The notes: generated by a model not told the origin, from the letters alone. A DNA stretch of 64,000 bases from Streptomyces sp. AC512_CC834 (GCF_019049325.1 NZ_JAGMUO010000010.1:1-64000), one strand, 5' to 3'; positions 8,290 to 16,859 are shown, counted from the stretch's first letter. Made by a program: numbers and translations.

Positions 8290-9656
8290 GCGACCGCACC
8301 TCCCTGCGCGGCGGTGCGGCCGTCCATGGGGTTCTTCATGGCGAGCAGTTCGGTGAGCATGCTCTTCATCCGGCGGGCGGCGGCCTCGGGTTTCGCCGAG
8401 CCCACCGTCGAGGAGACGACGATCGGTCCGACGCGCTGGGCGAGGATGCCGGTGGAGCCGGCGAACCACACCTTCGGCTCGGTGGCCTGGTGGTCCATCG
8501 CGCCGACGTACTCGTTCTGCGGGCTCAGCTTCTTGTACGCGGCCGTGGACAGGGTCGGCGTGTAGGCGGGTATGTGTCCGCCGGCCGCCCACTGCAGGGC
8601 GTGCTTGACGACGTAGGCGGCCAGTTGGTGCGCGGCCTCGTTGGTGGCGCCGCCGCGGTCCGACTGGTGCGGCAGTACGAAGGAGTGCGACTCGGCGTGG
8701 GTGGCCTGTTTGCCGAAGACGGGCGGCAGCGGAGTCGCGCCGTAGTCGACCTTCGCGGCGTCGAAGACCGGCACGGACCAGTTGCCCTCCCACGCGAAGG
8801 GAGCGCCGTTGACGAACTGTTCGGCGCCCGCGGTGCCGCCGTAGCTCGGGTCGGCGTAGCCGTCGGTGATGTGCCGCCGCAGGAACTCCAGGACCTGGAC
8901 GGCCTTGTCGGTGTCGAAGGTGACCTCGGTCTTGGCGTCGTTGAACCAGGTGCCGCCGAGCTGGGTGTAGAACGCGACGAAGAACCACCACTGGAAGTTC
9001 TGGTCGCTGTGCCACAGGCCGATGGTCTGCAGACCCTTCTTGGTGGCCTTCTTGGCCTTCTTCAGCACGTCGAACCACTCGTCGGTGGAGGTGACCGGCA
9101 CGATCCTGCCGTCGTCGCCGAGCAGGCCGGCCTTCTTCAGCACGTCTCTGCGGTAGAAGCAGAGCTGGACGTGGATGTCGAGCGGGAGGGCGTAGAGCTT
9201 GCCGCCGATGACGGCGCGCCGCCACAGCTCGGGGTTGAAGTCGGCTTCCTTCACGCCGTACTTGGCGAGCAGGCCGACGTCCCAGGGGTCCAGGAGGCGG
9301 CCGGGCGAGAAGCCGGTGACGCGGCCCAGGTGCATGACGCCGAGGTCCGGTGCGCGGCTGCCGGCGGCCGCCATGGCGAGCTTGGTGTAGAAGGGGCTGC
9401 CCCACTGGAGGGTGGAGTCCTTCACGTCGATGCCGGGATTGTCCTTACGGAAGGAGTCCAGCATCGCGATCATGTTGTAGCCGTCGCCGCCGCTGAAGAG
9501 GTTCCAGTAGCGCACACGGGTGTCCGCTCCGGAGGCGAGCGCGTCGGCCCCGGTGCCGAGCGCGGCGAAGCCGAAGCTGCCCGCGACCGTGAGACCGCCC
9601 GCCGCGGCCAGAAAGTGCCTGCGATTCAGGCCAGGTCGTCCCATGCCCTGCCCCAT
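8286..9656 (-). CDS. Extracellular sugar-binding protein of ABC importer (Tat-exported)
   Basis: A 456-residue family 1 solute-binding protein. The leader carries a twin-arginine motif (NRRHFLAAAGG) and a hydrophobic stretch, but no lipobox cysteine is visible, unlike most Streptomyces sugar-binding proteins. The mature part has the expected features (RVRYWNLFSGGDGYNMIAMLD, FRKDNPGIDVKDSTLQWGS, NGAPFAWEGNWSV). The start is ambiguous: ATG 9656, or ATG 9644, which has a purine-rich GGGGCAGGG in front. It heads the arabinose-type operon. Two palindromes in the upstream region suggest repressor control. Confidence 0.88.
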   Translation of the reverse strand: MGQGMGRPGLNRRHFLAAAGGLTVAGSFGFAALGTGADALASGADTRVRYWNLFSGGDGYNMIAMLDSFRKDNPGIDVKDSTLQWGSPFYTKLAMAAAGSRAPDLGVMHLGRVTGFSPGRLLDPWDVGLLAKYGVKEADFNPELWRRAVIGGKLYALPLDIHVQLCFYRRDVLKKAGLLGDDGRIVPVTSTDEWFDVLKKAKKATKKGLQTIGLWHSDQNFQWWFFVAFYTQLGGTWFNDAKTEVTFDTDKAVQVLEFLRRHITDGYADPSYGGTAGAEQFVNGAPFAWEGNWSVPVFDAAKVDYGATPLPPVFGKQATHAESHSFVLPHQSDRGGATNEAAHQLAAYVVKHALQWAAGGHIPAYTPTLSTAAYKKLSPQNEYVGAMDHQATEPKVWFAGSTGILAQRVGPIVVSSTVGSAKPEAAARRMKSMLTELLAMKNPMDGRTAAQGGAVA

Positions 9657-9669
9657 CTGCTCATGAGTG

Positions 9670-9683
9670 TTCGAGATATCGAA
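9670..9683 (-). promoter_or_regulatory. Palindrome TTCGA-N4-TCGAA upstream of the sugar operon
   Basis: TTCGA (9670-9674) and TCGAA (9679-9683) are perfect inverted repeats around GATA, 14 bp upstream of the first start codon; a further TTCGAA lies at 9697-9702. A repressor site is plausible, but no regulator gene adjoins the operon. Confidence 0.4.
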
Positions 9684-9718
9684 TGACGCCCGTAACTTCG
9701 AACGGGACCGTAGATGTG

Positions 9719-9726
9719 AAGCGCTT
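9719..9726 (-). promoter_or_regulatory. LacI-type operator core AAGCGCTT
   Basis: A perfect 8-bp palindrome with a central CG (extended reading GAAGCGCTTGC), the form typical of LacI/GalR-family operators in sugar operons. It sits about 65 bp upstream of the binding-protein start. The cognate regulator is not in the window. Confidence 0.45.
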
Positions 9727-9745
9727 GCGCGTCAATGGTTCGAGC

Positions 9746-9804
9746 AGGAACCCGGGTAGGAACTCAGGCGGAACTCAGGCAGGAACTCTGGGAGGAACTC
9801 GGGC
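9746..9804. repeat. Five tandem copies of a 12-bp repeat (AGGAACTCAGGC-like)
   Basis: Units at 9746, 9758, 9770 (11 bp), 9781 and 9793 share GGAAC followed by a Y-rich half. They lie in the divergent promoter region between the sugar operon and the metallopeptidase gene, ending 85 bp before the latter's start. They could be an operator array or slippage product. Confidence 0.6.
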
Positions 9805-9888
9805 AGGACTTTCCGCGCGCGTCTCTCGCATGACGCGGACACATCCGGCCGCGTAGGCTCGAGCGAAACCCAGGGGAACGGGGAGACA

Positions 9889-10446
9889 GTGGCGCGTACC
9901 AGGAAGGAGATGCGTCGCCTCGCCGACGCCCTCATCGACCCCATCCGGGTGGCGGTGCCCGCCGATCCCGAGGTGTTGTTCGAGGCGCTCGTCGCTTCCG
10001 TGAGCGCCTGGCGAGGGCGCGAGGTGATCGTGCATCGAGCGGCCTTCCCGCCCCACACCGCGAGCGGACTGTGGCTGGAGCGCGAGGGGCACGACGACGT
10101 CGTGGTGGACGAACGCGCCGCCGTGTGGCACCAGATCGTGATCCTCTGCCACGAGGTGTGGCACATGAGCCGCCGAGTGGCGGACACGGACACGGACACG
10201 GACGCCCTCGGCGACGGTCGGCCCCGGCCGGTCGCCGCGCGCACCGATTTCAGTCTGGCCGAGGAGCAGGAGGCGGACCGCTTCGGGATGCTGATGGGCC
10301 GTCGGCTGCGCACCTGGCTGGAGGCGTCCACCGACTCGGTGTTCGCCACGGCGGGCGAACACCACGACGACGGGGACAACTCCAACCCCCGGGACCTCGC
10401 CGGCCGCATCGGTGCCGCGCTCAACTACCGCGGAACGGCGAGATGA
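9889..10446 (+). CDS. ImmA/IrrE-like zinc metallopeptidase
   Basis: A 185-residue soluble protein starting at GTG 9889, with GGGGAG five bases upstream. It has HEVWH at residues 88-92 (HExxH zinc motif, within ILCHEVWHM) and the downstream EEQEADRFG, where Glu128 should be the third ligand. This is the ImmA/IrrE pattern of peptidases that cleave repressors in response to stress. A DTDTDTD stretch (99-105) separates the motifs. The stop overlaps the next start (ATGA). Such genes often follow an XRE regulator, their usual substrate; none is present directly upstream here. It is probably the regulatory head of a four-gene operon with two membrane proteins and an oxidoreductase. Confidence 0.78.
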   Translation: MARTRKEMRRLADALIDPIRVAVPADPEVLFEALVASVSAWRGREVIVHRAAFPPHTASGLWLEREGHDDVVVDERAAVWHQIVILCHEVWHMSRRVADTDTDTDALGDGRPRPVAARTDFSLAEEQEADRFGMLMGRRLRTWLEASTDSVFATAGEHHDDGDNSNPRDLAGRIGAALNYRGTAR

Positions 10447-11660
10447 ACGGCCAGATGAACGGCCTGATCAACTACATGAGCTGCGCGGCGTTGTGGCTCG
10501 GCCTGCTGGTGAAGGCCCCCGACCTGCTGCGCCACCGCCGCGATCCGTATCTGCGCGCCATCTGCGCGGTGCTGGGGCTGGCGGGGCTGTGCTTCCTGCT
10601 CGGGGCGCCGCCGACCGTCGGCGCCGTCAACGAGCTGAGCGGAGTGCCCAACCTCGCGGCTCCGCTCACCTACGCCGCGATCACCGGCTACTGCGCGGCC
10701 TCCCAGGTCCTCGTCGTCCACTGGCGCGGCGGACCCCGGGTGCGCCGCACCGCGCGCCGGTGGGCGCTCTCCTACGCCGCCGTGGTCCTCGGCATCGCGG
10801 TGACCTTCGTCCTCGGGGACGCGCCCGTGGAGCGCCGCACCGACCTGGACACCTACTACGCGACGACCCCGTTCATCGCCGAGATGATCGTGCTGTACCT
10901 GCTCGCGCACCTCACCGCGGTGACCGTCACCACGCTCACGTCGCTGCGCTGGGCGCGCCGGGTCAGGGGCGGGCTGCGGGCGGGCATGACGCTGCTCGGC
11001 ATCGGCGCGCTGTGCGGCGCCGGCTACAGCGTGGCCAAGCTCGTCGCGGTGGGCGCCCGCTGGTCCGGGCGCGACTGGTCGGCGCTCGGCACCACCGTCT
11101 CCCCGGCCGCCGCCGGGCTCGGCGCCCTCGTGACGGTCGTCGGGGTGCTCGTGCCGCTGGTGACGCCCCGGGTGAGCGAGTGGCGCCTGGCGGGGCGGAC
11201 GTATGCCCGTCTCTGGCCCCTGGAGCGGACGCTGGACGATCTGCTCACCCGCCGTGCGCTGCGGCTGCCCCGGCCGCGGTTCGCCTCGCCCGGCACCCGC
11301 CTGGTGTGGCGCCGGACCAGCATCCACAACGCGCTCAGCCACCTGGACGCGTACTTCGACCGGGACCTCTACGACCGGACCCGCGCCGGTGTGCTGGCGG
11401 CGACCGGCGATCCGGAACGGGCCGAGGCGGCCGCCTGGGCCGCGGTGATCACCGACGCGGTACGGCACGAGGCGGACCCGCGGTGCGAGGCCCCGGCGTC
11501 CCGCGACACCGGCCCGCCCCTGGACCGGGCCCCGGGCCAGGCCGCGCTCGGCCGGATCGCCGACGTGCTGGGAGGCGCACCGGCAGGCACCGCTCCGGTG
11601 CCTGCCGCCTCCGCGGTGCCGAGCGGTACGACCACGGCGGGAACGGCAGGAACGACGTGA
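10443..11660 (+). CDS. MAB_1171c-type polytopic membrane protein, first copy
   Basis: A 405-residue protein starting at ATG 10443, overlapping the peptidase stop by 4 bp. The N-terminal 230 residues contain about seven hydrophobic segments (for example ICAVLGLAGLCFLLGAPPTVG and AEMIVLYLLAHLTAVTVTTL). A cytoplasmic C-terminal domain follows (TRLVWRRTSIHNALSHLDAYFDRDLYDR) with an alanine-rich, probably disordered tail. The motifs AVNELSGVPNLAAPLTYA and LDTYYATTPFIAEM recur in the next gene. The family is annotated as putative transporter but its activity is unknown to me. Tandem duplication next to an ImmA/IrrE-like peptidase suggests a membrane sensor or effector pair. Confidence 0.75.
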   Translation: MNGQMNGLINYMSCAALWLGLLVKAPDLLRHRRDPYLRAICAVLGLAGLCFLLGAPPTVGAVNELSGVPNLAAPLTYAAITGYCAASQVLVVHWRGGPRVRRTARRWALSYAAVVLGIAVTFVLGDAPVERRTDLDTYYATTPFIAEMIVLYLLAHLTAVTVTTLTSLRWARRVRGGLRAGMTLLGIGALCGAGYSVAKLVAVGARWSGRDWSALGTTVSPAAAGLGALVTVVGVLVPLVTPRVSEWRLAGRTYARLWPLERTLDDLLTRRALRLPRPRFASPGTRLVWRRTSIHNALSHLDAYFDRDLYDRTRAGVLAATGDPERAEAAAWAAVITDAVRHEADPRCEAPASRDTGPPLDRAPGQAALGRIADVLGGAPAGTAPVPAASAVPSGTTTAGTAGTT

Positions 11661-11700
11661 ACGACGTGAACGACGTGAACGACGAGAGGAGTTGCCCGGC

Positions 11701-12912
11701 GTGAGTCTCGTCGTGTACCTGGCGGCCCTGGTGTTCGGCATGACCTCCGTGCTGCTGTTCCGCCGCCCGCGCACGGCCATGCGGAACCCACTGACCCTGT
11801 CCACCTGCGTGGCGATCGTCCTCGGCGCCCTGGTCTTCGTCTGCGCCGCTCCGGCCACCCTCTCCGCCGTCAACGAACTCACCGGCGTCCCCAACTTCGG
11901 CGCCCCGCTGACCTACGGCATGCTCTCCGCGTATAGCTGTGCCGTGCTGGTGCTGCTGATCAACTGGCGGGGCGGGCCCCGCGAGCTGGTGCGCCGCATG
12001 GTGCTGCGCAGCATGGCCGCCTACGGTCTGCTGGTGGTCGCCATCGTCGTGCTGTTCGCGCTCGCCGACGCCGACACCGAGCGGCTGACCGACCTCGACA
12101 CCTACTACGCCGGCACGCCGTTCATGCGGGAGATGATCCTGCTGTACCTGCTCGGGCACAGCGCGGCGATGCTGGTGATGTGCGCCGTCTGCGTCAAGTG
12201 GGGCCGCGAGGTCGGCGGCCTGTTACGGACCGGTCTGCGACTGATCATGCTCGGTGCCCTGCTGGACGTGGTGGGGTTCCAGCTCACCAAGTACGCGGCG
12301 GTCGTCGCCCGTTGGTCGGGGCACGACCTCGACTTCCTGTCCACCACGGTGGCCCCGCCGATGGCGTCACTGGCCGCGCTGCTGTGTTCGGCGGGGTTCC
12401 TGCTGCCGCGGCTGCTGCCTCCCGTGCTCGCCCACTGGCGGGGGCTGGGCGACTACCGGCGGCTGGATCCGCTGTGGACCCTGGTGAGTTCGGTGTCCAC
12501 CGCCCCCAAGCCGCCCACCGCCTGGTGGCAGCCTCCCCAGGCCCGGCTCCAGTGGCGCGAGGTGTCCATCCACGACGGCCTGCTCGCCCTGGCGCCGTAC
12601 TTCGACCACCGGGTCCGTGAGCGCGTACGGGACGCCGCTCTGCGCGCGGGCCGTACCCCGCACGAGGCCCGGCTGGCGGCGGAGGCGGCCATGCTCGCCG
12701 ACGCCGCGCGCCGGGCCGACGCCCACGAGGAACCGCCCGAGACCTCCGCCACGTATCGCCTGCACGCCACCGAGGTCTCCGGTCCGAGCGGGCTGGTCGA
12801 GCTGGCGCAGGCGCTGCACCGCCCACCCGCCGGGACCGAGGCGCCCGGCGGCGCGGTGCCGTCCGCCGTGACCGGAACCATGACCGAACCCGAGGAGCCA
12901 CATGTCGCGTAG
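11701..12912 (+). CDS. MAB_1171c-type polytopic membrane protein, second copy
   Basis: A 403-residue paralogue of the preceding protein with the same seven-segment N-terminus (AVNELTGVPNFGAPLTYG, LDTYYAGTPFMREM) and C-terminal cytoplasmic domain (RLQWREVSIHDGLLALAPYFDHRVRERV). The GTG at 11701 lies ten bases after GAGAGGA; TTG 11692 is in frame but too close to that box. The 40-bp gap from the first copy contains a short GAACGACGT repeat, probably slippage. The stop lies inside the start region of the FAD oxidoreductase (11-bp overlap), so the proteins are probably made in fixed ratio. Confidence 0.75.
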   Translation: MSLVVYLAALVFGMTSVLLFRRPRTAMRNPLTLSTCVAIVLGALVFVCAAPATLSAVNELTGVPNFGAPLTYGMLSAYSCAVLVLLINWRGGPRELVRRMVLRSMAAYGLLVVAIVVLFALADADTERLTDLDTYYAGTPFMREMILLYLLGHSAAMLVMCAVCVKWGREVGGLLRTGLRLIMLGALLDVVGFQLTKYAAVVARWSGHDLDFLSTTVAPPMASLAALLCSAGFLLPRLLPPVLAHWRGLGDYRRLDPLWTLVSSVSTAPKPPTAWWQPPQARLQWREVSIHDGLLALAPYFDHRVRERVRDAALRAGRTPHEARLAAEAAMLADAARRADAHEEPPETSATYRLHATEVSGPSGLVELAQALHRPPAGTEAPGGAVPSAVTGTMTEPEEPHVA

Positions 12913-14305
12913 AGCCGTCGTCGTCGGTGCCGGTCTGGCGGGCATGCTGGCCGCGGCCGTGCTGTCCGCCGCGGGCGTGGAGGAAGTCGTCGTGCTGGAG
13001 CGCGACGACCTGCCCGAGGGCCCCGAGCAGCGTCGGGGACTGCCGCAGGGGCGGCACGCGCATCTGCTCATGGCCGGCGGGCTGGCCGCCATGGAGGAGA
13101 TCGTGCCGGGCGTGAGCCTGCGCAAACGGCTGCTCGCCGCCGGAGCCCACGAGATATCCCTCAGCTCGGGCATGCTCGCCCTCACCCCGGAGGGCTGGCT
13201 GCGTCGGTGGCGGCGCGAGGGGCCCGTGATGCTCACGTGCACCCGGGCGCTGGTGGACTGGACGGTACGGGCCGCGGTGCTCGAGCGGTCCGCCGTCGAG
13301 GTCCGCAAGGCCGCCGTGGTCGGGCTGACCGGGTCCGCGGGGCGCGTGCGGGGCGTGCGGATCACGGGACCGGACGGGGAGGCGGACCTCGACGCCGACC
13401 TGGTCGTCGACGCGAGCGGACGCGGTACCCGCGTCCTCGCCTGGCTGGACGGTCTCGGGCTGGCCGGTGTCCGCACCCGGACCGTCGACTCGGGGCTGGT
13501 CAACGCGTCGCGGGTGTACCGCGTACCGGCCGGGGCGGAACGGTTTCCGCTGACGATCGTGCAGGCCAACCCGTATGTGTCCAGGCCCGCCCGGAGCGCC
13601 ATGGTGATGCCGGTCGAGGGGGACCGCTGGCTGGTGAGCTGTGGCGGCTCGCGCGGTGGTGAGCCGCCGGCCGATCCGGAGGGCTTCCTGCGGTACACGC
13701 TCGATCTGCCGGACCCGATCGTGGGGCGGCTGATCTCGGGCGCGCAGCCCCTCACCGACGTGCACCTGAGCCGGTCGACCAGCAACGTACGGCGGTACCT
13801 GGAGAAGGCGCCCGGCTGGCCGGAGGGTTTCGTGGTCCTCGGCGACGCGCTGGGCACGTTCAACCCGGCGTACGGGCAGGGCATGTCGGTGGCCGCGTTC
13901 GGCGCGCGGGTGCTCGGCGGAGAGCTGGACCGGGCCGACGGTCTCGGCGAGCCCGGTCTCGCCCGGCGGGTGCTGCGGGGGGCGGCGCGGTCGGTGGACG
14001 CGGCGTGGTCCATGGCCGTCAGCCAGGACGTCCTCTACCCGGAGGTGCGCGGCGGGCGGCCGGGCGTCGCCGACCGCGTCCTCACGGCGTACACGCGACG
14101 CGTGGCGAAGGCGGCCACGGGCTCCTACGCGGCCGCCTCGGCCATCTGGGACGTCACCAGCATGCGCACGCCCCCGACCCGCATGTTCCACCCCGGCACG
14201 GTCCTGGCAGCCCTCGCAGGCACCCCGCTCCCCCCGCTGAACGGGGCGCCGCTGACCGCGGGTGAGCGCAAGGTGCTCGCCGGTCTTGACCGCACGGGGA
14301 GGTGA
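12902..14305 (+). CDS. FAD-dependent oxidoreductase (monooxygenase-like)
   Basis: A 467-residue flavoprotein. Residues 9-14 form the dinucleotide-binding GAGLAG, followed by an acidic strand end (VVVLERDDLP). The second FAD motif is FVVLGDALGTFNPAYGQGMSVAAFGA, and LVVDASGRGTRV is the usual mid-protein motif. It belongs with the geranylgeranyl-reductase/aromatic hydroxylase type of flavoproteins. The substrate cannot be predicted. It is the last gene of the metallopeptidase-membrane operon, starting inside the previous gene, and converges on the SMP-30 gene only 3 bp from its stop. Confidence 0.8.
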   Translation: MSRRAVVVGAGLAGMLAAAVLSAAGVEEVVVLERDDLPEGPEQRRGLPQGRHAHLLMAGGLAAMEEIVPGVSLRKRLLAAGAHEISLSSGMLALTPEGWLRRWRREGPVMLTCTRALVDWTVRAAVLERSAVEVRKAAVVGLTGSAGRVRGVRITGPDGEADLDADLVVDASGRGTRVLAWLDGLGLAGVRTRTVDSGLVNASRVYRVPAGAERFPLTIVQANPYVSRPARSAMVMPVEGDRWLVSCGGSRGGEPPADPEGFLRYTLDLPDPIVGRLISGAQPLTDVHLSRSTSNVRRYLEKAPGWPEGFVVLGDALGTFNPAYGQGMSVAAFGARVLGGELDRADGLGEPGLARRVLRGAARSVDAAWSMAVSQDVLYPEVRGGRPGVADRVLTAYTRRVAKAATGSYAAASAIWDVTSMRTPPTRMFHPGTVLAALAGTPLPPLNGAPLTAGERKVLAGLDRTGR

Positions 14306-14308
14306 TCC

Positions 14309-15202
14309 TCACCCGGCGAACGCCGGCTGCGCCACCCCCTGCCCCGCGCCCGGCACCACCAGCAGCGAGCCCGCCAGGGGGTGCGGGGCCGGCAGGCCCA
14401 CCCGGGCCGTGGTGATGTACAGGTCGGTGAGGCCGGGGCCGCCGAAGACGCAGGCCGTGACCCGGGGGACGGGGAGGGGGATCACCCGGTCCAGGTCGCC
14501 GGACGGGGTGTAGCGGCGTACCGCGCCGCCGTCCCACAGGGCGACCCACACACAGCCGTCGGCGTCGACGCACAGGCCGTCGGGGAATCCCGCACCGTCC
14601 TCGATCACGGCCAGAGGCCGGCGGCCCATGATCCGGCCACTGTCGGTGTCGGTGTCGAAGACGTCGATGCGGCGGGTCGGGGTGTCGATGTAGTACATCA
14701 ACCGGCCGTCGGGGCTCCAGCCGGTGCCGTTGCTCACCGTCACGTCGTCGAGGAGGACCTCGGACGTGCCGTCGCCGGTGACGCGGGCCAGCGTGCCGCC
14801 GCCCACCGCCTCGTCGTAGCGCATGGTGCCGGCCCAGAGGCTGCCGTCGGGGGCGACGGCGGCGTCGTTGCCGCGGCGGCCGGGGACGGGCTCGCGGTGC
14901 AGCCAGCGGAAGGTGTCGTCGGGGTCGAGCAGGCCGATCCCGTCGCGCAGGTTGAGGACGAGGCCACCGCCCGCGCGGGGCTTGACGGCGCCCACGTGCT
15001 GGTCGGTGCGGCGGAGAGTGCGGCGGCCGGTCGACGGGTCGTATGTGTGGACGCGGGAGTTCAGGATGTCGATCCACAGCAGGCGGTCCGTCGCCGGGTC
15101 CCAGGTGGGCCCCTCACCGAGGGCGGCCTCCTCGTGGACGGCCACCTCGAAGGCCGTGCCGGTGCTCGCCGTGCCGGTTCCTGTCATGCCGGTTCCTGTC
15201 AT
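14309..15202 (-). CDS. SMP-30/gluconolactonase/LRE-family lactonase
   Basis: A 297-residue six-bladed propeller protein. The expected metal ligands are visible: Glu in LGEGPTWDP, Asn in VSNGTGWSPDGRLMYYIDT and Asp in FPDGLCVDADGCVWVA, so it is probably an active sugar-acid lactonase. The start at ATG 15202 overlaps the stop of the upstream iclR-type gene by 4 bp; a second ATG at 15187 lies within a TGTG repeat (MTGTGMTGTGTASTGTAF). The pair resembles sugar-acid catabolic loci in which IclR controls a lactonase and dehydrogenases, but no dehydrogenases are present here. Confidence 0.85.
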   Translation of the reverse strand: MTGTGMTGTGTASTGTAFEVAVHEEAALGEGPTWDPATDRLLWIDILNSRVHTYDPSTGRRTLRRTDQHVGAVKPRAGGGLVLNLRDGIGLLDPDDTFRWLHREPVPGRRGNDAAVAPDGSLWAGTMRYDEAVGGGTLARVTGDGTSEVLLDDVTVSNGTGWSPDGRLMYYIDTPTRRIDVFDTDTDSGRIMGRRPLAVIEDGAGFPDGLCVDADGCVWVALWDGGAVRRYTPSGDLDRVIPLPVPRVTACVFGGPGLTDLYITTARVGLPAPHPLAGSLLVVPGAGQGVAQPAFAG

Positions 15203-15972
15203 GCCGCGCTCCGGTGGCCGAGGCGCTCGGAGAGGTCGGCGGCGCCCTTGACGGCGAGCTGCTCCAGCTCGGCGCGGCGCTCCTCGCTCCAGCGGATCAT
15301 GGGCACGGAGACCGACAGCGCGGCGACGACGCGACCCGTGCGGTCGCGGACCGGGGCGGCCACGCAGGAGACGTCCGGGTTGGACTCGCGGCTCTCCACC
15401 GCGGTACCGCGCTCCCGGATCACGGCCAGGGCCTCGCGCAGGGCGGCCGGGTCGGTGATGCTGTTCGGGGTCATCGCGGCCAGCTCGGCGCCGTCCGGGA
15501 AGCGCGCGGCGACCTCCGGCTCGGGGAGGGAGGCCAGCAGCATCTTGCCGACGGACGTGCAGTGGGCCGGCAGCCGGCGGCCGGCCGCGGACACCATGCG
15601 CACCGCGTGCGTGGAGTCGACCTTGGCGATGTAGATGACGTCGGTGTCCTCCAGGATCGCCACGTGCACCGTCTCGTCGCAGGTCTCGGCGACGGACCGG
15701 GCGACCTGCTGGCCCTCGGCGGCGAGGTCGAGGTGCTCGGCGTAGCGTGCGCCGAGCTGGTACGGACGCACGCCGAGCCGGTACCGTCCGGTCTGCCCGG
15801 CGACCGGGACGATGTACTTGCGGGCGGCGAGCGTGGTGACCAGTTCGTGCACGGTGGTGCGCGGCAGTTGGAGCCGGCGCACGATGTCGGGGGCGGAGAG
15901 CGTGCCGTCCCCGTCGAGGAAGAGCTCCAGTATGTCGAGAGCCCGGGTCACAGCTGGTACGAGACGTCCCAT
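15199..15972 (-). CDS. IclR-family transcriptional regulator
   Basis: A 257-residue regulator with an N-terminal winged HTH (PAVTRALDILELFLD, then LSAPDIVRRLQLPRTTVHELVTTL) and the IclR effector domain (HCTSVGKMLLASLP, ESNPDVSCVAAPVRDRTGRVVAALSVSVP). The effector is probably a sugar acid or its breakdown product, inferred from the coupled SMP-30 lactonase. An inverted repeat lies 40 bp upstream of the start and is a likely autoregulatory site. The divergent partner expected beyond that site is absent: the neighbouring sequence belongs to an IS607-type element. Confidence 0.88.
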   Translation of the reverse strand: MGRLVPAVTRALDILELFLDGDGTLSAPDIVRRLQLPRTTVHELVTTLAARKYIVPVAGQTGRYRLGVRPYQLGARYAEHLDLAAEGQQVARSVAETCDETVHVAILEDTDVIYIAKVDSTHAVRMVSAAGRRLPAHCTSVGKMLLASLPEPEVAARFPDGAELAAMTPNSITDPAALREALAVIRERGTAVESRESNPDVSCVAAPVRDRTGRVVAALSVSVPMIRWSEERRAELEQLAVKGAADLSERLGHRSAA

Positions 15973-16011
15973 GTCCGGCCCCCTCCCTAGGTGTCTCAGG
16001 CGCCTGCGGTC

Positions 16012-16034
16012 GAGACCTCGATGTTCGAGATCTC
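16012..16034 (-). promoter_or_regulatory. Inverted repeat, probable IclR operator
   Basis: GAGACCTCG (16012-16020) and CGAGATCTC (16026-16034) are inverted repeats with one mismatch around a 5-bp spacer (ATGTT), 40-62 bp upstream of the IclR start codon. Their position fits autoregulation and control of a divergent gene. Confidence 0.55.
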
Positions 16035-16219
16035 AACAGGCGATCGGAATGGCGAACGCGGGGTCCTCGGCAGTGTACTGAGTGGCTTGGCGTTCCTGGG
16101 TTTCGCTGTGTATCACAGGTTGTGGCTGCGGGCAGGCGATGAGGTTCGGTTCATGGTTTCGAGTGGTGAATCGACTTGTGTGTGGGTGCCGGGTTTTGTG
16201 GGTGTTTAGATCTTGGGTC

Positions 16220-16855
16220 ATGGAGCTTCTTCGTCTGTCGGTGGCCGCGCGTCGGGTGGGTCTGCACCCGGACACGCTGCGGACTTGGGCGGATATGGGC
16301 AAGGTCGGCGTGGTGTGGGTCGGCCGGGAGCGTCGCTTCCCGTCTGCCGCCCTGGAGCTGCTGGTAGGTGGGGGCGAGCAGGTCCGTGAGCGACGCGAGG
16401 CGTTGTATGTAAGGGTCTCCGGCACGACGGGGCGGGAGTCCTCGCTGGGTGCGCAGGAGGCTGAGTTGCGGGCCTCGGCCTGTGGTGAGGTCGTGGCGGT
16501 GTTCCGGGACCGGGCCTCGGGGATGCGTGAGCGTCGTCCGGGCCTGGATCGCCTGCTCAAGCGGGCTCAGGCACGGGAGTTCACTCATCTGCGGGTCACC
16601 CACGAGGACCGTCTCGCTCGCTTCGGTGCTGCCTGGATCACCACGCTGCTGGCCCGTGACCGGGTCGCGGTAGAGGTTCTGCATCCCGACTCGGCTGCCC
16701 CCGGTGACAGCGAAGAGCTCCTGACCGACTTCATGTACCTGGTCGCTTCGTTCTCCGGCCGTCTCTACGGCATCCGCTCCCGTCAGGCCCGTCGGCGCCT
16801 CCTTGCCGCCGCCACTCCTGCTCCTGCTCCTGCTCCTGCGAAGCGTGAGGTGTAG
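16220..16855 (+). CDS. tnpA: IS607-family serine recombinase (TnpA)
   Basis: A 211-residue protein with the inverted domain order diagnostic of IS607 transposases. A MerR-like DNA-binding domain comes first (LLRLSVAARRVGLHPDTLRTW), then the serine recombinase catalytic core, whose nucleophile is the Ser in ALYVRVSG. Further core motifs are visible: EAELRA, GLDRLLKRAQ, THLRVTHEDRLARFG with the catalytic arginines, and the C-terminal helix FMYLVASFSGRLYGIRSRQARR. Start ATG 16220. The frame is intact, so the element could be active. Confidence 0.88.
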   Translation: MELLRLSVAARRVGLHPDTLRTWADMGKVGVVWVGRERRFPSAALELLVGGGEQVRERREALYVRVSGTTGRESSLGAQEAELRASACGEVVAVFRDRASGMRERRPGLDRLLKRAQAREFTHLRVTHEDRLARFGAAWITTLLARDRVAVEVLHPDSAAPGDSEELLTDFMYLVASFSGRLYGIRSRQARRRLLAAATPAPAPAPAKREV

Positions 16856-16859
16856 GCCG

